A stretch of 64,000 nt of DNA from Chthoniobacterales bacterium. Its GTDB lineage: Bacteria > Verrucomicrobiota > Verrucomicrobiia > Chthoniobacterales > JAATET01. The stretch spans positions 1-64,000 of the forward strand of contig DATCRI010000039.1 in NCBI GenBank assembly GCA_036569045.1, read 5' to 3'. Numbering within the stretch: the stretch's first letter is position 1; each line of letters opens with the position of its first letter. Both the position numbers and the translations under genes were made by a program. The notes beneath the pieces are model-generated. The model saw only the letters and a program-made list of their open reading frames with translations, searched no databases and had not been told where the DNA came from. Shown here in pieces: positions 1-9,037 of the stretch.

Positions 1-439
1 CCTCGAGATCGTGCGTATAGCCGGGATCGGGCATCTCGACCGTCTTCGCGCCGAAGAGCTGCGCCATGAGCGAGTAGACGGCAAAGGCATGCTTCGCGGT
101 GACGACTTCGTCGCCGGGCTTCAAGAAAGCGTGGCCGAGAAACTCGATAATCTCGTTCGAGCCGTTGCCGAGCACCACGTTTGCGCGCTCGAGGCCGAGC
201 TTTTCGGCGATAGCGTTGCGGAGCGCCCAGCCGCCTCCGTCGGGATAGAAATGCGCGCGCTCGAGGGCGGCGCCCATGGCGGCAATGGCCTTGGGCGAGG
301 GCCCAAGCGGGTTTTCGTTCGACGCGAGCTTGATGATGTCGGCGGGAGCCAGGCCCATTTCGCGGGCGAGTTCCTCCACGGGCTTGCCCGGTTCGTAGGC
401 GACAAGATCGAGAACGTGCTGATGAGCGATCGGTGGCAT
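1..439 (-). CDS. hisC: Histidinol-phosphate aminotransferase, N-terminal part (cut by window edge)
   Basis: This is the first 146 codons of a fold-type I PLP aminotransferase. The ATG lies at 437-439 on the minus strand and the reading frame runs off the window at base 1. The N-terminal signature LASNENPLGPSP, followed by a 'FYPDGGG' segment and 'LGNGSNEIIEF', is typical of HisC, which converts imidazole-acetol phosphate to histidinol phosphate. The PLP-binding lysine would lie outside the window. The close relatives tyrosine/phenylalanine aminotransferase and cobalamin CobD/CobC share this opening, so the exact substrate is inferred. It is divergent from the phosphoesterase gene, with a 75-bp intergenic space holding both promoters. 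Confidence 0.85.
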   Translation of the reverse strand, partial: MPPIAHQHVLDLVAYEPGKPVEELAREMGLAPADIIKLASNENPLGPSPKAIAAMGAALERAHFYPDGGGWALRNAIAEKLGLERANVVLGNGSNEIIEFLGHAFLKPGDEVVTAKHAFAVYSLMAQLFGAKTVEMPDPGYTHDLE

Positions 440-514
440 TCCCCAATTATCCGCAGAAATCGGGGGATTTTCACAGATTGTTTCCGCGCGGCGTTTCCGG
501 CGTAGTTTGCGGGC

Positions 515-958
515 ATGAAGATCGCCGTCATTGCCGACACCCATGGCCGATTTCCCGAATCGGTTGCCGAGGCCATCGGTTCCGCCGATGAGATCTGGCA
601 TCTCGGCGATTTCTGCAACCTGGCGACGCTGGCCGCGGTGCAGCGCATCGGGCGACCGTTTTACGCGGTGCTCGGCAACAATGATTTCGGCCTCGATCTG
701 CCGGAGTCGCTGCGGCTCGAGCGCGGCGGCTTCTCGTTCCTGCTGATTCACATTCCACCGTCGCCGTCGCGGATCGGAGGCGTCGATTTTCTCATTCACG
801 GCCACACGCATGTCCCGAGGGACGAAAGAATCGGGACGACCCGCGTGCTGAATCCCGGGACGATCGGCAAGCCAAACAAGGGCGCGCCGCCGGCCTACGC
901 GTGGCTCGAGATCGATGAGGCGTCCGGGCGCGTGGACTGGCGCATCGTGCGGATATGA
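515..958 (+). CDS. YfcE/MJ0936-type metallophosphoesterase
   Basis: This 147-residue protein is a compact calcineurin-like phosphodiesterase. All metal-binding motifs are visible: D8-x-H10, G31-D32, the GNND block at 54-57, H79, and the GHTH block at 96-99. Length and motif spacing fit the YfcE/MJ0936 family, soluble enzymes that hydrolyse phosphodiester test substrates and whose natural substrate is usually unknown. It starts with ATG 75 bp from the divergent hisC gene and ends 7 bp from the convergent ion-channel gene. The family call is strong; a specific substrate cannot be given. Confidence 0.85.
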   Translation: MKIAVIADTHGRFPESVAEAIGSADEIWHLGDFCNLATLAAVQRIGRPFYAVLGNNDFGLDLPESLRLERGGFSFLLIHIPPSPSRIGGVDFLIHGHTHVPRDERIGTTRVLNPGTIGKPNKGAPPAYAWLEIDEASGRVDWRIVRI

Positions 959-965
959 AGCGGCG

Positions 966-2045
966 TTACCGGGCCGGCGGCCCGGCCCAGCGATCGACGG
1001 TTTGCTGCCAGTCCGGCCGCTCGACCTGCCCGATCAGCGCGATATTGATCGCGCGCAGTTGCGCGGCGGGGAAGTTCGGCCGGGTCGCGAAAGCGTAGGC
1101 GAGGTGCGTGGTCGGCAGCGGCTGGACGAGCATTTTGCCGGCGTAGTCGTGATTGACGAGGTAACGCAGCGTGAGTTCGCTGTCGGCGAAGGCCGTGATT
1201 TGTTTCGCGTCGAGCGCCTGCAGGCCGGCTTCGACGGTGGGGTATCGGTAATTCGGCACGCCGATGCTCGTGAGAACGTTGCGAGCGAGGGAGCCATCGA
1301 GCACGCCGGTGCGATAGTGGACGAGATCGGATGCCTGGGTAATGCGGCCATCGAGGCGGGCCACCGCGAGGCTCGAGGCCACCGCGCCGGTGAAGACGCT
1401 CACCATCACGACGCCGATGAACATCCAGAAAAACACGACGGCGCGTCCCAGCGCGGACCGCGGGGTCTTGTCGCCATAGCCGACGGTCGTGATCGTCACC
1501 GCGGCGAACCACAGCGCGGCTCCGAATCCCCGCGCGGCGTCGCCGCCGAAATGCGAGTCGTCGACGCGGCGCTCCACGAGCCAGAGCGTCACGCTGAAGA
1601 TGAGCAGCGACGCGAGCAGCACGAGCAGCAGCGTGCCCACACCGTGCGCCATCACGTCCTCGGCAAATTCGATCCAGCGCGGCTCGCGGTCCTTCTTCAG
1701 GAACGCGACCGCGGCCGGGCTCGAGAGGTAGGGCTGGCTGAACTCCAGGCGTCGGGCTCGATCCGCCGAGACGCTCATCTCGCCCACGATCACGTCCAGT
1801 CGGCCCGCCGCGGCGTCGTCCACGATCCGATCGAGCGGCGTCTCGACATATTCAAAAGGCAGGCCCAGCTCGGCGCTGATCCGCTCCCACACTTCCACGG
1901 CCAGTCCCTCCCATTGGCCGTCGGCGGTCTTCGCGGCGAACGGCGGCCGGTCGAAAATGCCGACCCGCAATTTCGCGGGGGTCTGCGCCGACAAAATCGG
2001 CGCGGCCAAAAGCAACCATCCGACCACCGCATAAAGGAACCGCAT
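966..2045 (-). CDS. GluR0-like ligand-gated K+ channel (periplasmic binding domain + pore)
   Basis: The 359-residue protein begins with a signal peptide (about 1-20). A periplasmic solute-binding half-domain (about 24-130) follows, with a first membrane helix at about 134-157. A re-entrant pore loop carries TVGYGD at 187-192, the potassium-channel selectivity filter. A second full membrane helix spans about 201-228, and a second binding half-domain runs to the C-terminus. This split S1-M1-P-M2-S2 order is that of prokaryotic ionotropic glutamate receptors such as GluR0. These open a K+-selective pore when an amino acid binds outside the inner membrane. The ligand is not predictable here; the binding lobes also resemble amino-acid ABC receptors. 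It stands alone and converges with the phosphoesterase gene. Confidence 0.88.
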   Translation of the reverse strand: MRFLYAVVGWLLLAAPILSAQTPAKLRVGIFDRPPFAAKTADGQWEGLAVEVWERISAELGLPFEYVETPLDRIVDDAAAGRLDVIVGEMSVSADRARRLEFSQPYLSSPAAVAFLKKDREPRWIEFAEDVMAHGVGTLLLVLLASLLIFSVTLWLVERRVDDSHFGGDAARGFGAALWFAAVTITTVGYGDKTPRSALGRAVVFFWMFIGVVMVSVFTGAVASSLAVARLDGRITQASDLVHYRTGVLDGSLARNVLTSIGVPNYRYPTVEAGLQALDAKQITAFADSELTLRYLVNHDYAGKMLVQPLPTTHLAYAFATRPNFPAAQLRAINIALIGQVERPDWQQTVDRWAGPPAR

Positions 2046-2126
2046 GGCGTGAGGATTTGCACTTTTCCCCGGGGCTTGTCACTTCTCAGTGCTGCCGCAA
2101 GCTCGTCGCGCGGCGATTCGATACCC

Positions 2127-4472
2127 GTGGAACTTACCGAAAAATTGCTCATCTCGATGGCCGGATGGCCTGTGTTCAAGCAGGCGCAGGCGATTCATGC
2201 CGCCGGCCGGGTCGTCGAGGCGACCTACGAGCCGCCGTTGCTGAAGGGCCGATTGGTCGAGGGCGACAGGCAATTCCTCTGCGGGCTGCAGCTCCGCAAT
2301 TCCATCGATGTGGAGAACCTCTGCCCGTGTCGCGACTCGCGACAGCGCGGCATCATCTGCGCGCATTCCGTCGCCGTCGGCCTGCAGGTGCTCAAGCCCC
2401 GGACAGCCCGCGAGGAAATCCAGAGTTCAAAATCCAAAGCTCCCAATTCCCCGGCGGCCACCGCCGAGACGCCCGTGGTCTCGCTCTCGCTGGAGGGCTC
2501 CCTGCGCCACCTCGAGGCAGATATTAAGTTTTCCTACGCCACGCCTGGCGTGGCGAATCCCGCGGCCGAGGCGGCGATCCTCACCGAGCTGGTCGAGGCG
2601 GGATTCCGCGATTTCAAGGGCCGCGCCGCGCTGCAGGGCGAAGAAAACGTCGTCAAGTTCTTCGCGGCGACGCTGCCCCGGTGGCGCGCGAAGTGGAAGG
2701 TGGACGAGGGCGAGCGGTTCACGCACGTCACCCGTGACCTCGTGCGAATCGAGCCGCAGTTCGCGATTCGCGAGGCCGGCGACGGCTGGCTCGACGTGCA
2801 GATTCATCACACTGCGGGCAAGGATGCCCTGCTCTCGCACGCGGATCTCGCGCGGTTGCTGCAGAGCGGCCAGCCGCACCTGAAGCTCAGGAGCGGGAAG
2901 ATCGCCGTGGCCGATCCCGCCCTAGCGGCCGATCTCGAGGAGGTGCTCCGCGATTGCAATCCCCGGCAGGAACGCGGCGCCTACCGGATCAATCCGCAGT
3001 TTCGCGCCTATCTCGAGTCGAGCATCACGCAATGGCGAGGCGCCGAAGCCGATGGCCGGCCTGCCCTTGCCGCGAAGGATCTCGGCCCGCTCCGCGAAAA
3101 GCTGCGTCCGTATCAGATCGAGGGTGCGCTCTGGTTGCTCGAGCGGGCGCGAGCGGGGCGTGGCGGATTGATCGCCGACGAGATGGGCCTCGGCAAGACC
3201 GTGCAGGCGCTGGCGATGCTCGAGGCGCTCGGCGCGGGGCCTGCTCTGGTCGTATGTCCGTCCTCGCTCGTGTGGAACTGGAAGCGGGAAGCCGCGCACT
3301 TTCTCCCCGGCATCCCCGTGCTGACGATCGACGGGCCCGACCGCGAGAAGCGCTTTGCCGCGATTCCCGATCATCGCCTCGTCATCACGAGCTATGCGCT
3401 GCTGCGGCGCGATATCGAACGTTACCGCGGCCTCGTGTTCTCCGCCGCGCTGCTCGACGAGGCCCAGCACATCAAGAATCCCGACAGCCAGAATGCGAAG
3501 GCCGCGGGCGCCATCCGCGCCGGGTGCCGATTCATCCTCACTGGGACGCCGGTCGAGAATTCCGTGCGCGATCTGTGGTCGCTCTTCGAGTTCCTGCTGC
3601 CGGGCTATCTCGGCGAGCGCGGCGATTTCCGCGACCGTTACGAGACGCCGCTGTTGAATGGCGCCGGCGGCGAGATCTGGTCGAGACTCTCGCGCCGCAT
3701 CGCGCCGTATCTCCTGCGGCGGCGCAAGCAGGACGTCCTCACCGACCTGCCCGACAAGATCGAGCAGGTGCTCGAGGTCGAGCTGACCGATGCCCAGCGC
3801 GCGACCTACGCGAAGCTCCAGGAGGCCGCGCGTTCGCAGGTGGATCAGCTTCGCGACCGTGGTCAGGCCGGGGCGGCTCGCATGCGGGTGCTCACGGCGT
3901 TGCTGCGGCTGCGGCAGGCATGCTGCGACCTGCGATTGCTGGGGGCGAGCGGCGAGGATGTGGTCGTCTCGGCGAAGATCGGCGCGTTGCGCGAGTTGCT
4001 GGGCGAGGCGATCGACGGCGGGCATCGCGTGCTCGTCTTCAGCCAGTTCACGAGCATGCTCGATCTCATCGAGCGGGCGCTCGAGGCCGATGGCATCAGC
4101 TTTTGCCGGCTGGATGGCTCCACGAAGGACCGCCAGGCCGTCGTGGAAAAATTCCAAGGCGATGCGACGATTCCGGTCTTCCTCATCAGTCTCAAGGCCG
4201 GCGGCGTGGGCCTCAATCTCACCGCCGCCGACACGGTGATTCATTTCGATCCGTGGTGGAATCCCGCTGTCGAGGCGCAGGCGACCGATCGCGCCCACCG
4301 CATCGGCCAGAAGAGCGTTGTCACGGCGATCAAGCTGATCGCCCGTGGCACGATCGAGGAGCGCGTGCTGGCGCTCCAGAATCGCAAGCGGGAACTGCTC
4401 AGCGGCACCGTGGACGCCGAGGCGGCGCTCGCCCAGCTCGATGCGGACGATCTTGCGGAATTGGTGGGCTAG
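2127..4472 (+). CDS. SNF2-family helicase with N-terminal SWIM zinc finger
   Basis: A 781-residue protein if read from the GTG at 2127; an ATG at 2157 is the alternative. The open frame extends much further upstream, but that part is antisense to the channel gene and is not protein-like. A SWIM zinc-binding motif (C66-x-C68, C78-x-H80) precedes a poorly conserved middle region. The SNF2 ATPase follows: Walker A DEMGLGKT at 351-358, Walker B DEAQ at 444-447, then GTPVENS, and the C-terminal helicase lobe with VFSQFTSMLDLIE and AHRIGQ. Bacterial members of this Rad54/HepA-like group translocate on duplex DNA; their cellular task is not settled. It is followed 23 bp later by the FKBP gene. Confidence 0.93.
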   Translation: MELTEKLLISMAGWPVFKQAQAIHAAGRVVEATYEPPLLKGRLVEGDRQFLCGLQLRNSIDVENLCPCRDSRQRGIICAHSVAVGLQVLKPRTAREEIQSSKSKAPNSPAATAETPVVSLSLEGSLRHLEADIKFSYATPGVANPAAEAAILTELVEAGFRDFKGRAALQGEENVVKFFAATLPRWRAKWKVDEGERFTHVTRDLVRIEPQFAIREAGDGWLDVQIHHTAGKDALLSHADLARLLQSGQPHLKLRSGKIAVADPALAADLEEVLRDCNPRQERGAYRINPQFRAYLESSITQWRGAEADGRPALAAKDLGPLREKLRPYQIEGALWLLERARAGRGGLIADEMGLGKTVQALAMLEALGAGPALVVCPSSLVWNWKREAAHFLPGIPVLTIDGPDREKRFAAIPDHRLVITSYALLRRDIERYRGLVFSAALLDEAQHIKNPDSQNAKAAGAIRAGCRFILTGTPVENSVRDLWSLFEFLLPGYLGERGDFRDRYETPLLNGAGGEIWSRLSRRIAPYLLRRRKQDVLTDLPDKIEQVLEVELTDAQRATYAKLQEAARSQVDQLRDRGQAGAARMRVLTALLRLRQACCDLRLLGASGEDVVVSAKIGALRELLGEAIDGGHRVLVFSQFTSMLDLIERALEADGISFCRLDGSTKDRQAVVEKFQGDATIPVFLISLKAGGVGLNLTAADTVIHFDPWWNPAVEAQATDRAHRIGQKSVVTAIKLIARGTIEERVLALQNRKRELLSGTVDAEAALAQLDADDLAELVG

Positions 4473-4495
4473 TGTTTGTTAGCGCTCCCAATCGA

Positions 4496-4942
4496 ATGAA
4501 AATTCTCCCTGTCCTCCTCGCGGCAATTGCCGTAACCACAAGCGCCATGGCTCAAACCGCACTCGAAAAAGGCGAAGCGTTCCTCGCCGAAAACGCCGGA
4601 AAGGAGGGCGTCAAAACCACGTCCTCCGGTCTCCAATACCAGGTCCTCACCGAAGGCTCGGGCAAGACCCCGAAGCCGACTGACACGGTGGTCGTGCATT
4701 ATCGCGGCACGACGATCGACGGAAAGGAATTCGACAGCTCCTACAGCCGCGGCACGCCGGCGGAGTTCCCGCTCAATCGCGTGATCCCGGGCTGGACCGA
4801 AGGTGTCGGCCTGATGAAAGAGGGCGCGAAATACCGGTTCTTCATCCCGTCGAAGCTCGCCTACGGCTCTCGCGGCGCCGGCTCGGCGATCGGGCCCGAC
4901 GAGACGCTGATCTTCGACGTCGAGTTGATCAAAGTGCGCTGA
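4496..4942 (+). CDS. Exported FKBP-type peptidyl-prolyl cis-trans isomerase
   Basis: A 148-residue protein starting at the ATG at 4496. Residues 1-20 form a typical signal peptide ending in AMAQ. A short linker leads into one complete FKBP domain (about 45-148) with the family markers VVVHYRG, FDSSYSRG, VIPGWTEG, LAYGSRG and a final FDVELIKV strand. It probably assists folding of periplasmic proteins by isomerising prolyl bonds. The arrangement resembles Mip/FkpA/FklB-type enzymes but lacks a long N-terminal dimerisation region. It lies 23 bp after the SNF2 gene and could be co-transcribed with it. Confidence 0.92.
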   Translation: MKILPVLLAAIAVTTSAMAQTALEKGEAFLAENAGKEGVKTTSSGLQYQVLTEGSGKTPKPTDTVVVHYRGTTIDGKEFDSSYSRGTPAEFPLNRVIPGWTEGVGLMKEGAKYRFFIPSKLAYGSRGAGSAIGPDETLIFDVELIKVR

Positions 4943-5008
4943 TTCTGCGCCCTTCCGGCCGGCGGCTTTTTATTCGCAAAGCGCCGACCGGAATGCCACA
5001 TTGCTGCC

Positions 5009-7033
5009 GTGACGACCCCCGCTGCCAGCGGCACGGCTTCCCCCCGGAAGGACCGCTCCGTCCGATTGCTCATCATCGAGTCCGAAGGCGCAAAACACCG
5101 CCTTCGCGACCTCGTCGACCGACTCGTCGATGGGGGGTTGCGCGTCGTCCACGAGTTTCCGACCATCGTGGCCGCTTCCGCCGCGCTCGACCGCGAAGCC
5201 GCCGATCTCGTGATTGCGGATGTCGGCGACGAAGGCCTGCGGGGCATCGATCAACTCGCCGGCCAGCCCGCGCTCGGCGGTTACGTGCCGTTCATCGTTG
5301 TCGATCACGATTCACGCCCCGAGGTCGCCAAACGTGCGCTGCAGATCGGCGCCCAGGATTACCTCGTCAAGGCCAAGCTCACCCCCGAGCGGCTGGGCCG
5401 GTCGATTCGCTGGTCGCTCGAGCGAGCCCGCCTCGACCGCGAGGCGAAGAAGGAAAGCGACCTGCTGCGCGCTCTGCTCGACTACGTGCCGGATCGCATT
5501 TCCTTCAAGGATCGCCACGGCCGCTACCTCTGCGTGAGCAAGTCGGTCGCCGATGTCTTCAAGGTTGCGAGTCCGGCGGAGATGGTCGGCAAGACGGACT
5601 TCGGATTCTATTCGCCCGAGGAGGCGGAGGCCGCCTTCGCCGATGAGCAGCGCGTGATCGAGACCGGGCAGCCGATCGTGGGCAAGGTGACCGAGCGGAC
5701 ATTGCCGGACGGGCACACGGAATGGTCGAGCACGACGAAGCTGCCGCTGCGCGATCGCAATGGACGGGTGATCGGCACGTGCGGAATCACGCGCGACGTG
5801 ACCGACCTGAAGAAGCTCGAGCAGGAGCTCGATGCCGAGCGCACGATGCTTCGCGGGGTGATCGACAACCTTCCGGACCCGATTTACGTGAAGGACACGG
5901 AGGGCCGCTACGTCCTCGATAACGAGGCGCACGCGCGGTTCCTCGGCGTCGAGAGCGAGCGCGACGTGATCGGCAAGACCGTGTTCGATTTCTTCGAGCG
6001 AGCCTTCGCCGAGCAGGCGCATTCCGTCGACATGATGGTGCTGCGCGACGCAGAACCGTGGGTGAATCACGAAGAACAGACGTCCTCCACCGGCGAGGCG
6101 ACGTGGCTCGTCACGTCGAAGGTGCCGTTGCGCGATGAAGACGGAAAGATCGTCGGACTGGTCTGCATCAATCGCGACATCACCGACCGCAAGCGGGCGG
6201 AGATCGAGCTCGTGTCCGCCAACGAGAGCCTGCACGTCGCCGTGGCCGATCTCAAAAAGGCGCACCAGGAGCTGCATTCCGTGCAGCTCCAGCTCATCGA
6301 GGCGGAGAAGCTGAAATCGATTGGCCGTCTTGCCGCCGGCGTCGCGCACGAGGTGAAAAACCCGCTCGCCATTATCTCGATGGGCATCGAATTCCTCGCG
6401 GGAAAGTATCTCGAGGACGAGACCACCGGCGCCGTGCTCAAGGAGCTTTCCGACGCCGTCCAGCGCGCGGATAACGTCATCAAGGGACTGCTCGATTTTT
6501 CCGCGCCCCGCCAGCTGGCGCTCGAAACGAACGACATCAATGCGATCATTCGCTCTGCCCTCAACCTCGTGCGCGGTGAGATTCATAGCGACACGCACCA
6601 CGTTGATCTCACGCTAGGCGAGCTGCCCCGGGTCCAGGTGGATCGCGGAAAAGTGAGCCAGGTGTTCGTGAATCTCTTCACAAACGCCCTTCAGGCCATG
6701 CCCGACGGCGGGACGTTGAGCGTGCGCACGCGCACCGAGCAGGTTACCGGCGTCGGCGCCAACGTCGGCAGTGACAGCAGCGAGGTTTTCCATGCCGGCG
6801 ATCGCGTCGTCATCGTCGAGGTGGCCGATACCGGCCCTGGCATCCCGCCGGAGGTTCTTCCGCGCATCTTCGAGCCGTTCTTCACGACCAAGCCGACGGG
6901 AAAAGGAACCGGCCTCGGCATGAGCGTCGTGCGATCCATCATGAATCTCCAGCGAGGCACCGTCACCGTGGCCAACCGGCCCACCGGCGGCGCCCTGGTG
7001 ACGCTCACCTTCAAAGTGCAAGATCCCTCATGA
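5009..7033 (+). CDS. Sensor histidine kinase with receiver-like and two PAS domains
   Basis: The 674-residue protein starts with GTG at 5009. No membrane segment is seen, so it should be cytoplasmic. The N-terminus is receiver-like (about 15-135, with a conserved YLVK lysine motif). Two PAS/PAC units follow, each opening with a variant of 'D.I..KD..GRY' and closing with GxxxGI/CxxRDxTD. A short coiled linker leads to the HisKA box with phospho-acceptor His near 447 (AGVAHEVKNP). The HATPase has NLFTNALQAM, DTGPGIPP and GTGLGMSV. The last codons overlap the start of the CheY-like gene (ATGA), so the two form a two-component unit. The PAS domains suggest small-molecule or redox sensing; the signal is unknown. 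Confidence 0.92.
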   Translation: MTTPAASGTASPRKDRSVRLLIIESEGAKHRLRDLVDRLVDGGLRVVHEFPTIVAASAALDREAADLVIADVGDEGLRGIDQLAGQPALGGYVPFIVVDHDSRPEVAKRALQIGAQDYLVKAKLTPERLGRSIRWSLERARLDREAKKESDLLRALLDYVPDRISFKDRHGRYLCVSKSVADVFKVASPAEMVGKTDFGFYSPEEAEAAFADEQRVIETGQPIVGKVTERTLPDGHTEWSSTTKLPLRDRNGRVIGTCGITRDVTDLKKLEQELDAERTMLRGVIDNLPDPIYVKDTEGRYVLDNEAHARFLGVESERDVIGKTVFDFFERAFAEQAHSVDMMVLRDAEPWVNHEEQTSSTGEATWLVTSKVPLRDEDGKIVGLVCINRDITDRKRAEIELVSANESLHVAVADLKKAHQELHSVQLQLIEAEKLKSIGRLAAGVAHEVKNPLAIISMGIEFLAGKYLEDETTGAVLKELSDAVQRADNVIKGLLDFSAPRQLALETNDINAIIRSALNLVRGEIHSDTHHVDLTLGELPRVQVDRGKVSQVFVNLFTNALQAMPDGGTLSVRTRTEQVTGVGANVGSDSSEVFHAGDRVVIVEVADTGPGIPPEVLPRIFEPFFTTKPTGKGTGLGMSVVRSIMNLQRGTVTVANRPTGGALVTLTFKVQDPS

Positions 7034-7401
7034 AACCCAAACGCATCCTCATCGTGGACGACGAGTCCGGATTCACGCATCTCCTGCGGCTCACCCTCGA
7101 AGGCTCCGGCAAATTCCTCGTCGAAGAAGTCAATGACGGCCGCAAGGCGCTCGAAACGGCGCGCTACTTCAAGCCCGACATCGTCTTCCTCGACGTGGTC
7201 ATGCCCGAGATCGATGGGGGCGACGTCGCGAAACTGCTTCGCGCCGACCCTGAGTTCGCCACGGTGCCGATCGTGTTTCTCACCGCGATCGTTTCGCCGA
7301 AGGAAGCCCAGCATCAGACGGACATCGGCGGCTTCCCCTTCCTTGCGAAACCGGTGAGCGTCGACTCGATCGTGAAGGCCGTCGACGCGCATTGCCCATA
7401 G
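7030..7401 (+). CDS. CheY-like single-domain response regulator
   Basis: A 123-residue stand-alone receiver domain. The acidic pocket (D10, D11), the phospho-acceptor D55 in [12 protein letters not shown], the threonine in VFLTAIV and the lysine in LAKPV are all present. There is no output domain, so it probably works by protein interaction or as a phosphorelay intermediate. The ATG overlaps the stop of the upstream PAS histidine kinase by four bases, which makes that kinase its likely partner. A 97-bp gap then separates it from zwf. Confidence 0.93.
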   Translation: MKPKRILIVDDESGFTHLLRLTLEGSGKFLVEEVNDGRKALETARYFKPDIVFLDVVMPEIDGGDVAKLLRADPEFATVPIVFLTAIVSPKEAQHQTDIGGFPFLAKPVSVDSIVKAVDAHCP

Positions 7402-7498
7402 TTCCGTCCGGCGAAACCACGCCGGCGGGGTCGCAATCGCCGGGGGAGCGGATTCTTTGCTGACGGCGCGCGGAGCTTGCGCTAGTGCTGGTCTCGCC

Positions 7499-9034
7499 AT
7501 GTCTGCCAATCAACCTCTCACGGGCCATGATCGGCCTGGCGACCCCTGCACCATTGTCATTTTCGGCGCCTCGGGCGACCTCACGAAGCGGAAGCTGCTT
7601 CCCGCGCTTTACAATCTCAAGGCGCTCAAGCTGCTTCCCGAAAACTTCGCCGTCATCGGCGTCGCGGTGAGCGAAAGTAACGATGAACTCTACCGCGCCA
7701 AGATCACCGAGGACATCAAGAAATACGCCACCAGCCCGGTCGACGACGCGTGCTGGGAGGACTTCACGAAGCGCTCGTATTACATCTCCGGCGACTTCAA
7801 CAATTTCGACACGTTCAAGCACCTCGCGGCCAAGATCGCCGATGTCCAGAAGACGCATAACCTCCCCGGCAACGTCCTTTTCTATCTCGCGATCTCGCCC
7901 ACGTTCTTCGCGAAGGTCGTCGACCAGCTCGGCAACGCGGGCCTCACGACGGAGACGGAGGACGCATGGCGCCGGGTGATCATCGAGAAGCCATTCGGTC
8001 GCGACCTCGCCAGCGCGCGCGAGCTGAACAACGAGATTTCGAAATCCCTGCGCGAGCGCCAGATCTACCGCATCGACCATTACCTCGGTAAGGAGACCGT
8101 GCAGAACATCATGGTCTTCCGCTTCGGGAACTCCGTGTTCGAGCCGATCTGGAATCGCCGCTACATCGAGTATGTGCAGATCACCGTCGCCGAGGAACTC
8201 GGTGTCGAGCTGCGCGGCGGATACTACGACCAGTCCGGCGTGCTGCGCGACATGGTGCAGAATCACATTCTCTCCGTTCTCTCGCTCATCGCGATGGAAC
8301 CGCCCACGTCGATCATGGGCGACAGCGTTCGCAACGAGAAGGTGAAGGTGCTCGAGGCCATCCGGCCGATGGAGCCCGAGGAAGTCATCGAGAACACCGT
8401 GCGCGGTCAGTATGGTCCCGGCCTCATCGACGGCAAGAACGTGGCCGGTTACCGCACCGAGCCGGACGTGAATCCCAAGTCGAACACCGAGACGTTCGTG
8501 GCCATGATGCTCAAGGTCGAGAACTGGCGCTGGGCCGAGGTGCCGTTTTACATCCGCTCCGGCAAACGGCTCGCCACCCGCACGACCGAGGTCGTCATCG
8601 GCTTCCGCCGCGCGCCGCTGCTGCTTTTCGGCAAGGAAGTGGAAAGCGAGATTCCCCCGAACCGCCTCGTTCTGCACGTGCAGCCGGAGGAAGGCATCAC
8701 GCTCGACATTCACGCGAAACGCCCCGGGCCAAAGATTCAGATTTCCAACATCCCGCTGAATTTCAACTACAACGAATTCGGCGAGACCAGCGCGGCCACC
8801 GGCTACGAGACGCTGCTCTACGATTGCATGGTCGGGGAAACCGCGCTCTTCCATCGCTACGATTCCGTCGATGCCTCCTGGCGCATCGTGAATCCCATTC
8901 TCGACGTCTGGCAGGCGCTGCCCGCGCGCGATTTTCCGAACTACGCGTCCGGAACGTGGGGCCCGAAGGCTTCCGACGACCTCATCGCCCGCGACGGGCA
9001 CCGCTGGCACCACTATCCGCTCACGACGAAATAA
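7499..9034 (+). CDS. zwf: Glucose-6-phosphate 1-dehydrogenase
   Basis: A 511-residue enzyme from the ATG at 7499; an earlier in-frame start at 7457 adds an unconserved tail. The N-terminal Rossmann motif FGASGDLTKRKL binds NADP+. The substrate motif RIDHYLGKE starts at residue 191, and the base-region histidine motif MVQNHILS is also present. The length matches the family. It oxidises glucose 6-phosphate to 6-phosphogluconolactone, making NADPH for biosynthesis and peroxide defence. The stop is three bases before glk, so glucose phosphorylation and oxidation are encoded as a pair. No gnd or pgl is seen nearby. Confidence 0.97.
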   Translation: MSANQPLTGHDRPGDPCTIVIFGASGDLTKRKLLPALYNLKALKLLPENFAVIGVAVSESNDELYRAKITEDIKKYATSPVDDACWEDFTKRSYYISGDFNNFDTFKHLAAKIADVQKTHNLPGNVLFYLAISPTFFAKVVDQLGNAGLTTETEDAWRRVIIEKPFGRDLASARELNNEISKSLRERQIYRIDHYLGKETVQNIMVFRFGNSVFEPIWNRRYIEYVQITVAEELGVELRGGYYDQSGVLRDMVQNHILSVLSLIAMEPPTSIMGDSVRNEKVKVLEAIRPMEPEEVIENTVRGQYGPGLIDGKNVAGYRTEPDVNPKSNTETFVAMMLKVENWRWAEVPFYIRSGKRLATRTTEVVIGFRRAPLLLFGKEVESEIPPNRLVLHVQPEEGITLDIHAKRPGPKIQISNIPLNFNYNEFGETSAATGYETLLYDCMVGETALFHRYDSVDASWRIVNPILDVWQALPARDFPNYASGTWGPKASDDLIARDGHRWHHYPLTTK

Positions 9035-9037
9035 TCG

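Noticed and set aside
915-2126. N-terminal extension of the SNF2 helicase
   Set aside because: This stretch is antisense to the ion channel gene and reads as arginine/glycine-rich noise; the conserved helicase N-terminus begins near 2127.
4943-5008. Rho-independent terminator after the FKBP gene
   Set aside because: A T5 run follows a GC-rich stretch at about 4950-4972, but no convincing stem of more than three or four base pairs can be drawn.
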